Shown piece by piece: positions 6,730 through 14,037 of a stretch of DNA of 64,000 bases (the first letter of the stretch is position 1; the number at the start of each line of letters is the position of its first letter). The translations under genes were made by a program, and so were the position numbers. Under the pieces are notes generated by a model. That model worked only from the letters and a program-made list of their open reading frames with translations, had not been told where the DNA came from and made no database searches. Source of the DNA: an uncultured Eubacteriales bacterium (GTDB lineage Bacteria > Bacillota > Clostridia > Peptostreptococcales > Anaerovoracaceae); the NCBI GenBank assembly GCA_900320285.1, contig ONRQ01000007.1, positions 1 through 64,000 on the forward strand. The letters run 5' to 3'.

Positions 6730-9294
6730 ATGAATGCTATTGAAGGTATAAGGAGGTCGATCGACAGTTTCTATAACTCCAGAATATGGAACGGGATCGG
6801 TGCATTACTTGTTATGTACGCCTCAAAAATGCTGCTGGATGCAAGTTTGCTTGGATCTGGTGCATGCTGGGGTATAGCGGCAGCTTTGGGAGTATGCTTT
6901 TACTTTAAGCCACAGATGACGATAATTCTGTATTCCATAGCTGTCTTTTTTTCGTTAATGCATATCAGCGGATTCATGGTGGTCGTGCTTACTGTGATCA
7001 CTATAATTCTGAACACTACTGCGCACCCTACTGCGTGGGCTGTGATGATGCTGCCGCTTGCGTTTATTCCGGGATCGCCACTCCTGTCTGTAGGCTTTGC
7101 GATTTTCTTCTTCGGAATCTGCATGTTTGTGAAATATGAAGATGCTTATAAGGCGGTATTCTATTCGCTGCTCTGGGGATCATGGAGCCTGTTCACTTGT
7201 TCTGACGGGATGCCTAACTTCCTTTATGGGGAGGGCTTTTCGTACAGGAAAGCTGAAGGCCCTGCAGAAGATATGTTCGAAAATTTCAATCCTCTCAGAG
7301 GGTATAACAACATTCAGGCAGCTGGTATGCAGAATTTCCTGATCATACTGGGAGCTTTCATAGTCCTTGGAGTCATAGCGTATCTTCTGTTTGTAAAGTT
7401 ACGCATTCTCAGAACACTTAACAGTGATATCAGTGACGCTTTGAACTTCCTGTTACTCATGATACTGACTATTGTGGCATATATAGTCATCAAGAAGGTA
7501 TGCAAGACAGAAATGGCCATACCGGCAGTGAAGATAATAATCGGGGGTCTTTTAGGATATGTTGTCAGCAGACCGTGGACCGGAATGGTCGCTCTCGAGT
7601 TAGAGAAGCCTGCGGACCCAACAAAAGCCGCTGCAAGAGTCACTGCTGTCAATGCAGGAGAGACATGGGACAGCCTTGCCGGATATGACAGCACTAAGAA
7701 AGAGATCCAGGATATAATCAAGCCTTATGTTGATAAGGCAGAGATGAATAAGATTGCTAAGGCAGGAATGAGACCTGTCAAAGGAATCCTGCTCTACGGT
7801 CCTCCGGGAACAGGTAAAACGACAATCGCAAGGATAATAGCAAAAGAGAGCAACATGAATCTCATACTTGTCAATGCCAGCGAGTTTATGTCAAAGTGGG
7901 TCGGAGAATCTGAAAAGAATCTTAAGCAAATATTCACACAGGCAAAGGCAAAAGCACCGGCTATTATATGTTTCGAAGAGGTCGAGGCATTCCTTCGCAA
8001 GAGGTCTGAGACTGACAGAAGCTATGAGACTTCCATCATCAACGTATTCCTTTCGCAGATGGATGGATTCAATGAGCTGAGGAACGTTCTTGTTGTTGCT
8101 ACGACCAATAATCCTGAGATGATCGATGAAGCTGCTATGAGACCGGGAAGATTTGACAGGATCATTTACGTGGGTGCTCCTGATCCTGCCGGCAGAAAGG
8201 CTTTATTCAACAAGTATCTCAAGGGCAAGGCAGAGCTCAGCGATTCAGACATAAACAGACTGGTCGCAAGCACCGAGAGATTTACCGGTGCAGACATCAA
8301 GGCAGTCTGTGAAGATGCATACAGAGACAATGACTTCAAGCAGCTGACGGTCGACAACCTTCTTGCTAAGACTGCATCTATGCTTCCTTCATATACTTTG
8401 GATTTACAGGAGCGCTATGAGCGTTACAGTAAAAAGTTTGGCCGCTCTTCGATCGCTCAGCAGGACAACCAGGGCAAAGAAACCAGAAAACTCACCTGGG
8501 ATGACATCAAGGGCATGGATGAAACCAAGAAGATGCTTAAGGATAAGATTGAGAGCCCTATCAAGAATGCAGAGAAGTATAAAGAATACGGAATACCTGC
8601 ATCAAAGGGCATCCTGCTCTTCGGTCCTCCGGGATGTGGAAAGACTTTCTTTGCAAAAGTCGCAGCTGATGAGAGCGATGCTAACTTCTATATTGTAAAC
8701 GGACCGGAACTGCTCGGAGCAGGTACTGGTGAATCCGAGAAGAATTTAAGACGCAAATTCAGGGACGCCCGCGAGACAAAGCCTTCTATCATATTCTTTG
8801 ATGAGATAGATGCAATTGCCGGCAAACGCGGAAGCAATGACGGATCGGTACGTATCGTTAACCAGCTCCTGACTGAGATAGATGGTATGGAATCTCTCGA
8901 CGGAGTCATGGTCATAGCAGCTACAAACAGACCGGAATCCCTCGATGGCGCACTGATGAGATCAGGAAGATTTGACACTAAGATCTACATTCCTCTCCCG
9001 GACAAGGCGTCTATAATGGAACTCCTCAAGAGCAGTCTTGAACCGATTCCATATAGCGCAGACCTGGATATACTTGCAGAAAAACTTGACGGATATACAT
9101 GCGCAGATATTGTTGCTATTGCCAACAAAGCCAAAGAGATATACGTTAAGCGGCAGATAGTCAAAGGCGAGGGCAATGCAGAAAAGATTTCCACCGAGGA
9201 TATCCTGGGTATTATCAGCAAGGTAAAATCCAGTGTCAGCCCGGAGGAGCGTCAGAGATACGAATCCCTCAAATCTTTTGAAAGTATTCTGTAA
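6730..9294 (+). CDS. Membrane-anchored tandem AAA+ ATPase (Cdc48/FtsH-like, no protease domain)
   Basis: About 854 residues. The first ~280 contain six to eight hydrophobic helices. Two AAA+ domains follow. D1 has Walker A GPPGTGKTT near residue 357 and Walker B IICFEEVEAF near 414, with the usual Asp of the DE pair replaced by Glu. D2 has GPPGCGKTF near 632 and canonical IIFFDEIDAI near 689. Both have RxGRFD arginine-finger segments and D1 has the pore motif SKWVGES. No HExxH protease follows, so it is not FtsH. It would be an ATP-driven protein unfoldase or translocase at the membrane. A weak TTG start lies two codons earlier. A single gene ending in a terminator. Confidence 0.85.
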   Translation: MNAIEGIRRSIDSFYNSRIWNGIGALLVMYASKMLLDASLLGSGACWGIAAALGVCFYFKPQMTIILYSIAVFFSLMHISGFMVVVLTVITIILNTTAHPTAWAVMMLPLAFIPGSPLLSVGFAIFFFGICMFVKYEDAYKAVFYSLLWGSWSLFTCSDGMPNFLYGEGFSYRKAEGPAEDMFENFNPLRGYNNIQAAGMQNFLIILGAFIVLGVIAYLLFVKLRILRTLNSDISDALNFLLLMILTIVAYIVIKKVCKTEMAIPAVKIIIGGLLGYVVSRPWTGMVALELEKPADPTKAAARVTAVNAGETWDSLAGYDSTKKEIQDIIKPYVDKAEMNKIAKAGMRPVKGILLYGPPGTGKTTIARIIAKESNMNLILVNASEFMSKWVGESEKNLKQIFTQAKAKAPAIICFEEVEAFLRKRSETDRSYETSIINVFLSQMDGFNELRNVLVVATTNNPEMIDEAAMRPGRFDRIIYVGAPDPAGRKALFNKYLKGKAELSDSDINRLVASTERFTGADIKAVCEDAYRDNDFKQLTVDNLLAKTASMLPSYTLDLQERYERYSKKFGRSSIAQQDNQGKETRKLTWDDIKGMDETKKMLKDKIESPIKNAEKYKEYGIPASKGILLFGPPGCGKTFFAKVAADESDANFYIVNGPELLGAGTGESEKNLRRKFRDARETKPSIIFFDEIDAIAGKRGSNDGSVRIVNQLLTEIDGMESLDGVMVIAATNRPESLDGALMRSGRFDTKIYIPLPDKASIMELLKSSLEPIPYSADLDILAEKLDGYTCADIVAIANKAKEIYVKRQIVKGEGNAEKISTEDILGIISKVKSSVSPEERQRYESLKSFESIL

Positions 9295-9317
9295 GGCCGG
9301 CGCTGTCTTTCGCTAAC

Positions 9318-9350
9318 AACGACTGTTGAAATATACAGTCGTTTTTTATT
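9318..9350 (+). terminator. Rho-independent terminator
   Basis: AACGACTGT (9318-9326) pairs with ACAGTCGTT (9335-9343), followed by TTTTATT. Nearly a copy of the 4416 terminator. Confidence 0.85.
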
Positions 9351-9399
9351 ATCATATTTTTGTCATTAATAAATAATAGATAATAAAAGAGGGTTGGCG

Positions 9400-9531
9400 A
9401 TGAAGACAATAACAACCAAAAAAGCGCTTGAAACAGAGGGCGAGACAAGTAATGACGAACAGTTCATGAAAAAGGGTAAACGCGGAGGATGTTTTGTTAC
9501 CTGCTGTATAGACAGGAAAAATCCGGTCTGA
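9400..9531 (+). CDS. Small Cys-containing peptide of 43 residues
   Basis: ATG at 9400 is preceded by AGAGGG at proper spacing. The product is hydrophilic for its first 30 residues and ends KKGKRGGCFVTCCIDRKNPV, with three cysteines within five positions behind a Gly-Gly. This layout (charged leader, GG, Cys-rich tail) recalls modified-peptide precursors, but no modifying enzyme or exporter is adjacent and no family was recognised. The stop lies 61 bases before the next gene. Confidence 0.4.
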   Translation: MKTITTKKALETEGETSNDEQFMKKGKRGGCFVTCCIDRKNPV

Positions 9532-9543
9532 CCACATTCAATG

Positions 9544-9552
9544 TGTTATAAT
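9544..9552 (+). promoter_or_regulatory. Extended -10 promoter for the 9593 gene
   Basis: TG-T-TATAAT at 9544-9552 is an extended -10 element about 40 bases before the ATG. No good -35 was seen. Confidence 0.45.
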
Positions 9553-9592
9553 TGCTGCATACGGATTATTATTGACACGGAGATAAAAACAG

Positions 9593-10111
9593 ATGGTTCA
9601 GCTTAAAATTCAGAACGAATCGGAACTCTATAACCATTTTGACCCTTCAAAAACAAGGGTCAGTGAAGAAGTGTATCGTTACCTTAAATCATACTGCACG
9701 GAGCTTCAGCCCGAAAGTCATTCCCTGGATGTCATCAGAATCATTACAGATGAGCCGATCGATGAAGATCGTTTCAAAAGGACTGTTCAGAATGCCGTGA
9801 GGAGAGATCTCAATGAATTTGACAGCCAGATTGCCCGGAATAAAAAGATGGCATTCTGGGAATATGTAATGGGCACCCTGCTCAGCATCGCCGGTGTTGC
9901 ACTTTCGCTGGTTCTTGATCAGATTCTTCTGGCAGTCATATCACTGTTTGGTACTATGGCCATTCAAGACGCTGTCACTATCTCGGCAAAGGTCAACCCG
10001 GATATCAGACGATTAAAAAAACTGCTGGATCCGCTGCTTGGCTTTGATCTGGAAGTCATAAATTCCGATTCTGCAGCACGTGCTGAAGATTCAATAAAAA
10101 CTTCTGTTTAG
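9593..10111 (+). CDS. Hypothetical protein with a membrane hairpin
   Basis: 172 residues, mostly hydrophilic, with two adjacent hydrophobic helices around 90-135 (FWEYVMGTLLSIAGVALSLV, QILLAVISLFGTMAIQDAV) separated by a short turn. The N-terminal ~85 residues are charged and probably form a cytosolic domain, and the C-terminus is also soluble. No known motif. The next gene begins 8 bases after the stop, so they may share a transcript. Confidence 0.55.
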   Translation: MVQLKIQNESELYNHFDPSKTRVSEEVYRYLKSYCTELQPESHSLDVIRIITDEPIDEDRFKRTVQNAVRRDLNEFDSQIARNKKMAFWEYVMGTLLSIAGVALSLVLDQILLAVISLFGTMAIQDAVTISAKVNPDIRRLKKLLDPLLGFDLEVINSDSAARAEDSIKTSV

Positions 10112-10119
10112 TTAAGAAT

Positions 10120-10971
10120 TTGAGTAATAAAACCAAAGGTATTATTTGCATAATAGCGTCAGCTTTTTTCTTTTCGCTTATGTCGTTGTTCGTGAGAATG
10201 GCGGGCGACCTGCCGACAATGGAAAAAGCTTTCTTCAGAAATGCGATAGCAGCCATGTTTGCTATCGTTATTCTTTCGCGTACACCGGAAAAATTCTATA
10301 TCCGAAAAGAGAGCTGGCCCGACCTTATACGCCGTTCGCTGTACGGCACAATGGGCGTGATACTTAACTTCTGGGCTATAGATCATATAACAATAGCTGA
10401 TGCAAGCGTGCTCAACAAGATGTCGCCGTTCTTTGCGATAATAATGTCGGCAATCATCCTGAAGGAGAAAGCGACGAGAAAAGAATGGGCGATAGTAGCA
10501 GTCGCGTTCTTCGGAGCTGTGCTGGTAATAAAGCCGACAGCAGGGATCGCAAGCATACCGGCTTTTGCGGGGCTGCTGTCAGGCTTTGGAGCGGGAGCGG
10601 CATACACATACGTGCGCAAGCTGGGTATAAGCGGGGAGCGTGGTCCCGTAATAATCATGGTATTCTCGCTGTTCTCATGCATCGTATGTCTTCCTTTTAT
10701 GGTGTTCGACTATCATCCGATGACGTTGACTCAGCTTCTGATACTGCTGGGAGCGGGAATGTCAGCGATGGGAGGACAGCTGACTATAACTGCCGCATAT
10801 ACTTTTGCGCCGGCCAGGGAAATATCAGTATATGACTATACAAATATCCTGTTCACCTCGGCATGGGGCCTGATCGCGTTTGGTGAAATTCCGGATGCTC
10901 TGAGCATCTGTGGATACATAATCATTATTGCCATGGCCATATTGAAATGGCACCAGAATGTTAATTCATAA
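10120..10971 (+). CDS. EamA/DMT-superfamily transporter
   Basis: 283 residues with about ten hydrophobic helices in two repeated halves, as in EamA (RhaT-like) drug/metabolite transporters. Typical first-half segments are GIICIIASAFFFSLMSLFVR and the ALNKMSPFF-like VLNKMSPFFAIIMSAIILKE. The second-half repeat ends NILFTSAWGLIAFGEIPDA. The likely role is export or uptake of a small metabolite; the substrate is unknown. The start is a TTG, chosen because no ATG lies near the N-terminus. The ribosome site is weak, which fits translational coupling to the preceding gene. Confidence 0.82.
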   Translation: MSNKTKGIICIIASAFFFSLMSLFVRMAGDLPTMEKAFFRNAIAAMFAIVILSRTPEKFYIRKESWPDLIRRSLYGTMGVILNFWAIDHITIADASVLNKMSPFFAIIMSAIILKEKATRKEWAIVAVAFFGAVLVIKPTAGIASIPAFAGLLSGFGAGAAYTYVRKLGISGERGPVIIMVFSLFSCIVCLPFMVFDYHPMTLTQLLILLGAGMSAMGGQLTITAAYTFAPAREISVYDYTNILFTSAWGLIAFGEIPDALSICGYIIIIAMAILKWHQNVNS

Positions 10972-11035
10972 GTATGTGATATCTGACTATCCTGCAGCTG
11001 ACAACTCTTGATGCTCCTGCACAGGAACAGCACAG

Positions 11036-11163
11036 GCGAAGGGAACTGTAAAGAAGACAGCCATCTCGATGGTACAGTATCCGGAAGGCGTTGACTTCGG
11101 TGCCGAGAAAGCACAGCTTGTGTTCGGTATTGCCGGAATTGGATCATGAAGATCCTTTCATAA
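11036..11163 (+). pseudogene. Remnant of a PTS mannitol-type EIIA C-terminus
   Basis: The frame from 11036 reads TAISMVQYPEGVDFGAEKAQ then LVFGIAGIG, typical of the end of PTS EIIA domains of the mannitol/fructose class. It then breaks: the expected (DE)HMKILS tail is found one frame off, ending at 11161-11163. Only about 40 residues remain, and no start, active-site His region or other PTS gene is nearby. The gap 10972-11276 holds nothing else recognised. Confidence 0.55.
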
Positions 11164-11276
11164 GTAACCCTCCCCATTTTTAATAAGTGATAATACATAT
11201 TACGCAGGACCCGGTCTTTATGGCTGGGTTTTGTGATATCATAGATACTGTTATGAGTTGGGAAATAGATAGAAAT

Positions 11277-12284
11277 ATGAATAAGACCGAACAGCTGCGT
11301 ACTGCTTTGGCTGAAGCAGATGCTGTTGTAGTAGGTGCCGGAGCCGGACTGTCTACATCAGCCGGATTCAGATATGACGGTGACAGGTTCAACAGGTTCC
11401 TCGGTGACTTCGGAACAAAGTACAGATTTTCAGATATGTATACCGGAGGCTTCGTAGTAATGGAGCTTGCCGATACTGTTAACTGGGCTTATTGGAGCCG
11501 CAATATCTACATCAATCGCTATATGGATCCTCCGAAAGATACATACAGGAAGCTGCTCGCTCTTTTGGATGGCAAGGACTACTTTGTCATTACAACGAAT
11601 GTGGATCACTGCTTCCAGAGGGCTGGCATCGATAAAACCAGATTGTTCTATACTCAGGGAGATTACGGTCTATGGCAATGCCGGAGCGGCCGCATCGGAA
11701 AAACGTACGACAATGAAATACCGGTAAAAAAGATGTTGCTGGCGCAGGGCTTCTGGTTCGGGCATGTGATGTCTAAAAGGGGCGTAACAGTAGAACCTGA
11801 TTCTGAGATGATCAGGATGTATGGAGGGTTCAATGCATGGCGCTGTGATGAGCTTGACTATGAAGCGGATTGGGGCGACCTTGTTCCTCCGACAGATTCA
11901 TATGGAAGTACGGACTTTAAGAAACTAAGGATGAGCGTCCCGCCGGAGATGATCCCGCATTGCCCTGATAACAGGGAGCCAATGAAAATGAATCTTCGTG
12001 CCGACGATACTTTCGTGGAGGATGCCGGGTGGCATGCAGCAAGCCGCAGATATACGGAGTTTCTGCAGACACGCAATGAAGGGAAGGTGCTTTTCCTGGA
12101 CCTTGGCTCAGGCGGTAATACACCGATCATATTCAAGATCCCGTTCATGAGCTGGACGAGGGACTGGCCTACGGCGATCTATGCAACAATAAATAAAGGA
12201 CAGGCATTCACGGCATCTGAAATAAAAGACAAGTCAATTGTGATAGATGACGATATAGATGCAGTAATTGAAGAGCTGCTGTAA
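11277..12284 (+). CDS. Sir2-family NAD-dependent deacylase / ADP-ribosyltransferase-like protein
   Basis: The chosen start (11277) gives 335 residues beginning MNKTEQLRTALAEADAVVVG, as in related proteins; an ATG at 11253 is also possible. The NAD-binding motif GAGAGLSTSAGF lies near residue 22 and the catalytic region TTNVDHCFQRAGI near 110. The sirtuin zinc Cys pairs are altered (WQC, later PHCP). The divergent DYGLWQC region resembles the bacterial class that includes SirTM rather than CobB. A second, canonical sirtuin lies at 25011. It is followed 26 bases on by a DUF1847 protein. Confidence 0.75.
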   Translation: MNKTEQLRTALAEADAVVVGAGAGLSTSAGFRYDGDRFNRFLGDFGTKYRFSDMYTGGFVVMELADTVNWAYWSRNIYINRYMDPPKDTYRKLLALLDGKDYFVITTNVDHCFQRAGIDKTRLFYTQGDYGLWQCRSGRIGKTYDNEIPVKKMLLAQGFWFGHVMSKRGVTVEPDSEMIRMYGGFNAWRCDELDYEADWGDLVPPTDSYGSTDFKKLRMSVPPEMIPHCPDNREPMKMNLRADDTFVEDAGWHAASRRYTEFLQTRNEGKVLFLDLGSGGNTPIIFKIPFMSWTRDWPTAIYATINKGQAFTASEIKDKSIVIDDDIDAVIEELL

Positions 12285-12310
12285 TCTTGCCGGAAGTTAA
12301 AGGTGATTAA

Positions 12311-12940
12311 ATGAGCGAGAAGAAAACGTGTGTAGACTGTGGCATACTGAACTGCCATACAAGAGATAAGGAGTATCCTGATTTCTGTCTTACAACGAGC
12401 CTCACTACAGACACAATAGAGAAGGTTCGCCGGCTGTATGAAGATGAAGAGAATAAAAGGGTCTCTGTGATCTCTGCGCAGATTGAGAATGAGTTCTACC
12501 TCAAGTACACACGTGTAGAGGAAGTTATTGAATTCGCAAGGCGCATGAAATACAAAAAAATCGGTATTGCAACTTGTGTAGGCCTGATAGAAGAAAGCCG
12601 TATCCTTGCACGTATATTAAGAAAGAATGGATTCGAGGTATACGGAGCAGTGTGCAAGATCGGATCATTTCTGAAGACAGAAGCAGGTGTGCCTGAAGAA
12701 GACATTACCAGGACCGGAGAAGTAATGTGCAATCCTATTATGCAGGCGGAGGTGCTTAACCAGGTAAAGACGGATTTCAACGTAGTCATGGGACTCTGTG
12801 TCGGCCATGACAGCCTGTTCTATAAGTATTCCGATGCGCTTGTTACAACACTTGTTGCTAAAGACAGAGTTCTGGCTCACAATCCTGTCGGAGCCCTTTA
12901 TCAGGCAAAAGCATATTATAAAAAACTTCTTGAGGAATAA
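12311..12940 (+). CDS. DUF1847 metal-binding protein
   Basis: 209 residues. The N-terminus has CVDCGILNCHTRDKEYPDFC, a Cys-rich signature expected to hold a metal or Fe-S site. The body contains GIATCVGLIEESRILARIL and VMGLCVGHDSLFYKYSDALV, repeated Cys-Val-Gly motifs typical of DUF1847. No biochemical function is established for the family. It sits between the sirtuin and an SGNH hydrolase with short gaps of 26 and 16 bases, suggesting a three-gene operon. Confidence 0.8.
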   Translation: MSEKKTCVDCGILNCHTRDKEYPDFCLTTSLTTDTIEKVRRLYEDEENKRVSVISAQIENEFYLKYTRVEEVIEFARRMKYKKIGIATCVGLIEESRILARILRKNGFEVYGAVCKIGSFLKTEAGVPEEDITRTGEVMCNPIMQAEVLNQVKTDFNVVMGLCVGHDSLFYKYSDALVTTLVAKDRVLAHNPVGALYQAKAYYKKLLEE

Positions 12941-12956
12941 ACTTAAGGAATAAAAA

Positions 12957-13517
12957 ATGAAAATACTTTGTATTGGCGATTCGAATACATATGGATATGA
13001 TCCGAGATCATACTTAGGAGACAGATACCCGGCTGATGTACGATGGACAGATCGCCTGAATGGCTGTGATGTGATCAACTGCGGCGTCAACGGAATGACG
13101 ATACCTGGCGGGCACTCCAGATATTCCGGTCTGATCAGGATGAACGATCCTGACCTGGTAATTGTGATGCTTGGCACCAATGATTTGTTTAAAAGTCTTA
13201 GTGCTGAACAAATCGCTGATCGCATGGAGAAATTCCTTGATTCGATCATCAGTGAGGCTAAGCAGATACTGCTTGTTTCACCGCCGGTCCTTGAATATGG
13301 TGAGTGGGTAATGGACGATGACTTAGTGGATGAATCACAGGACCTCGGAAGAGCATACAGGGAACTGGCGGACAGAAAAGGCTGCCTTTTTGCTGATTCA
13401 GCAGAGTGGGGCATTGATATGACCTACGATGGAGTGCATTTTTCACCGGAGGGGCATGCCGTATTTGCGCAAAAGCTGGGAGAAATTCTAAAAAATACAT
13501 ATGAGTCCGAAGAATAG
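12957..13517 (+). CDS. SGNH/GDSL hydrolase
   Basis: 186 residues with the SGNH blocks: GDSNTYGYDP (Ser nucleophile at residue 9), a Gly in INCGVNGM, LGTNDLF (Asn) and DGVHFSPEGHAVFAQ (Asp-His). There is no signal peptide, so it acts in the cytosol, probably as a deacylase or esterase on a small substrate. It is the last gene before a strong terminator. Confidence 0.88.
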   Translation: MKILCIGDSNTYGYDPRSYLGDRYPADVRWTDRLNGCDVINCGVNGMTIPGGHSRYSGLIRMNDPDLVIVMLGTNDLFKSLSAEQIADRMEKFLDSIISEAKQILLVSPPVLEYGEWVMDDDLVDESQDLGRAYRELADRKGCLFADSAEWGIDMTYDGVHFSPEGHAVFAQKLGEILKNTYESEE

Positions 13518-13547
13518 CAGGCCGAACGTATAAGGGCTAGGGTCTAA

Positions 13548-13580
13548 GCCCCGGGAGGAAAATCCCGGGGCTCCTTTTTT
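13548..13580 (+). terminator. Strong rho-independent terminator
   Basis: GCCCCGGGA (13548-13556) and TCCCGGGGC (13563-13571) form a perfect 9-bp stem followed by TCCTTTTTT. Confidence 0.93.
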
Positions 13581-13613
13581 ATGGAAATTCCTACAGTAAT
13601 AGTCGGAATTATC

Positions 13614-13685
13614 TTGACAAATCAACCTTGGTTAGCTATAACTAACAATAGTTAAGGGACTTTAATATAGTTAAGAAAAGCTAAC
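13614..13685 (+). promoter_or_regulatory. feoA promoter with two GTTAR-N6-CTAAC boxes
   Basis: -35 TTGACA (13614-13619) and -10 TATAAC (13637-13642) are spaced by 17 bases. The dyad GTTAG-N6-CTAAC (13631-13646) covers the -10, and a second copy, GTTAA-N6-CTAAC, lies at 13670-13685, with further AGTTAAG half-sites between. A metal-dependent repressor of the DtxR/MntR type binding there would shut off feo when iron is replete; this is inferred from position and from the genes it serves. Confidence 0.75.
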
Positions 13686-13704
13686 AATATAGGGAGGGAG
13701 CATA

Positions 13705-13998
13705 ATGGAATTAGCTTATGCAATGAATAAAAGTGCTGCAGGCGCAGAGATAAAAGAAAAATCTCACAATGCCGCAGCAGGCAATATGACGCTGCTGGAT
13801 GCTGAACCGGGGCAGACCTACATCATCAAAGAGATCAATACTGATGATGATGACATGAACTCGTTCCTGTTCAGACTTGGCTGCTATCAGGGAGAACCTA
13901 TAACTCTTATTTCCAAAAAGAAAAAGAGCTGTATTGTCGTTATAAAGGACGGCAGATACAACCTCGATAAGATGCTCTCTGAAGCTATCATCATTTAG
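13705..13998 (+). CDS. feoA: FeoA family protein
   Basis: 97 residues, of which about 28-97 form the SH3-like FeoA domain (GNMTLLDAEPGQTYIIKEIN ... LGCYQGEPITLISKKKKSCI). FeoA is a small cytosolic partner of FeoB in ferrous iron uptake. The N-terminal ~27 residues are an Ala/Lys-rich extension. The start is set by GGGAGG 8 bases before the ATG. feoB begins 39 bases after its stop. Confidence 0.9.
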   Translation: MELAYAMNKSAAGAEIKEKSHNAAAGNMTLLDAEPGQTYIIKEINTDDDDMNSFLFRLGCYQGEPITLISKKKKSCIVVIKDGRYNLDKMLSEAIII

Positions 13999-14037
13999 GT
14001 CATAAAAGGAAATGTTATATATAAGGAGGTATTTCAG

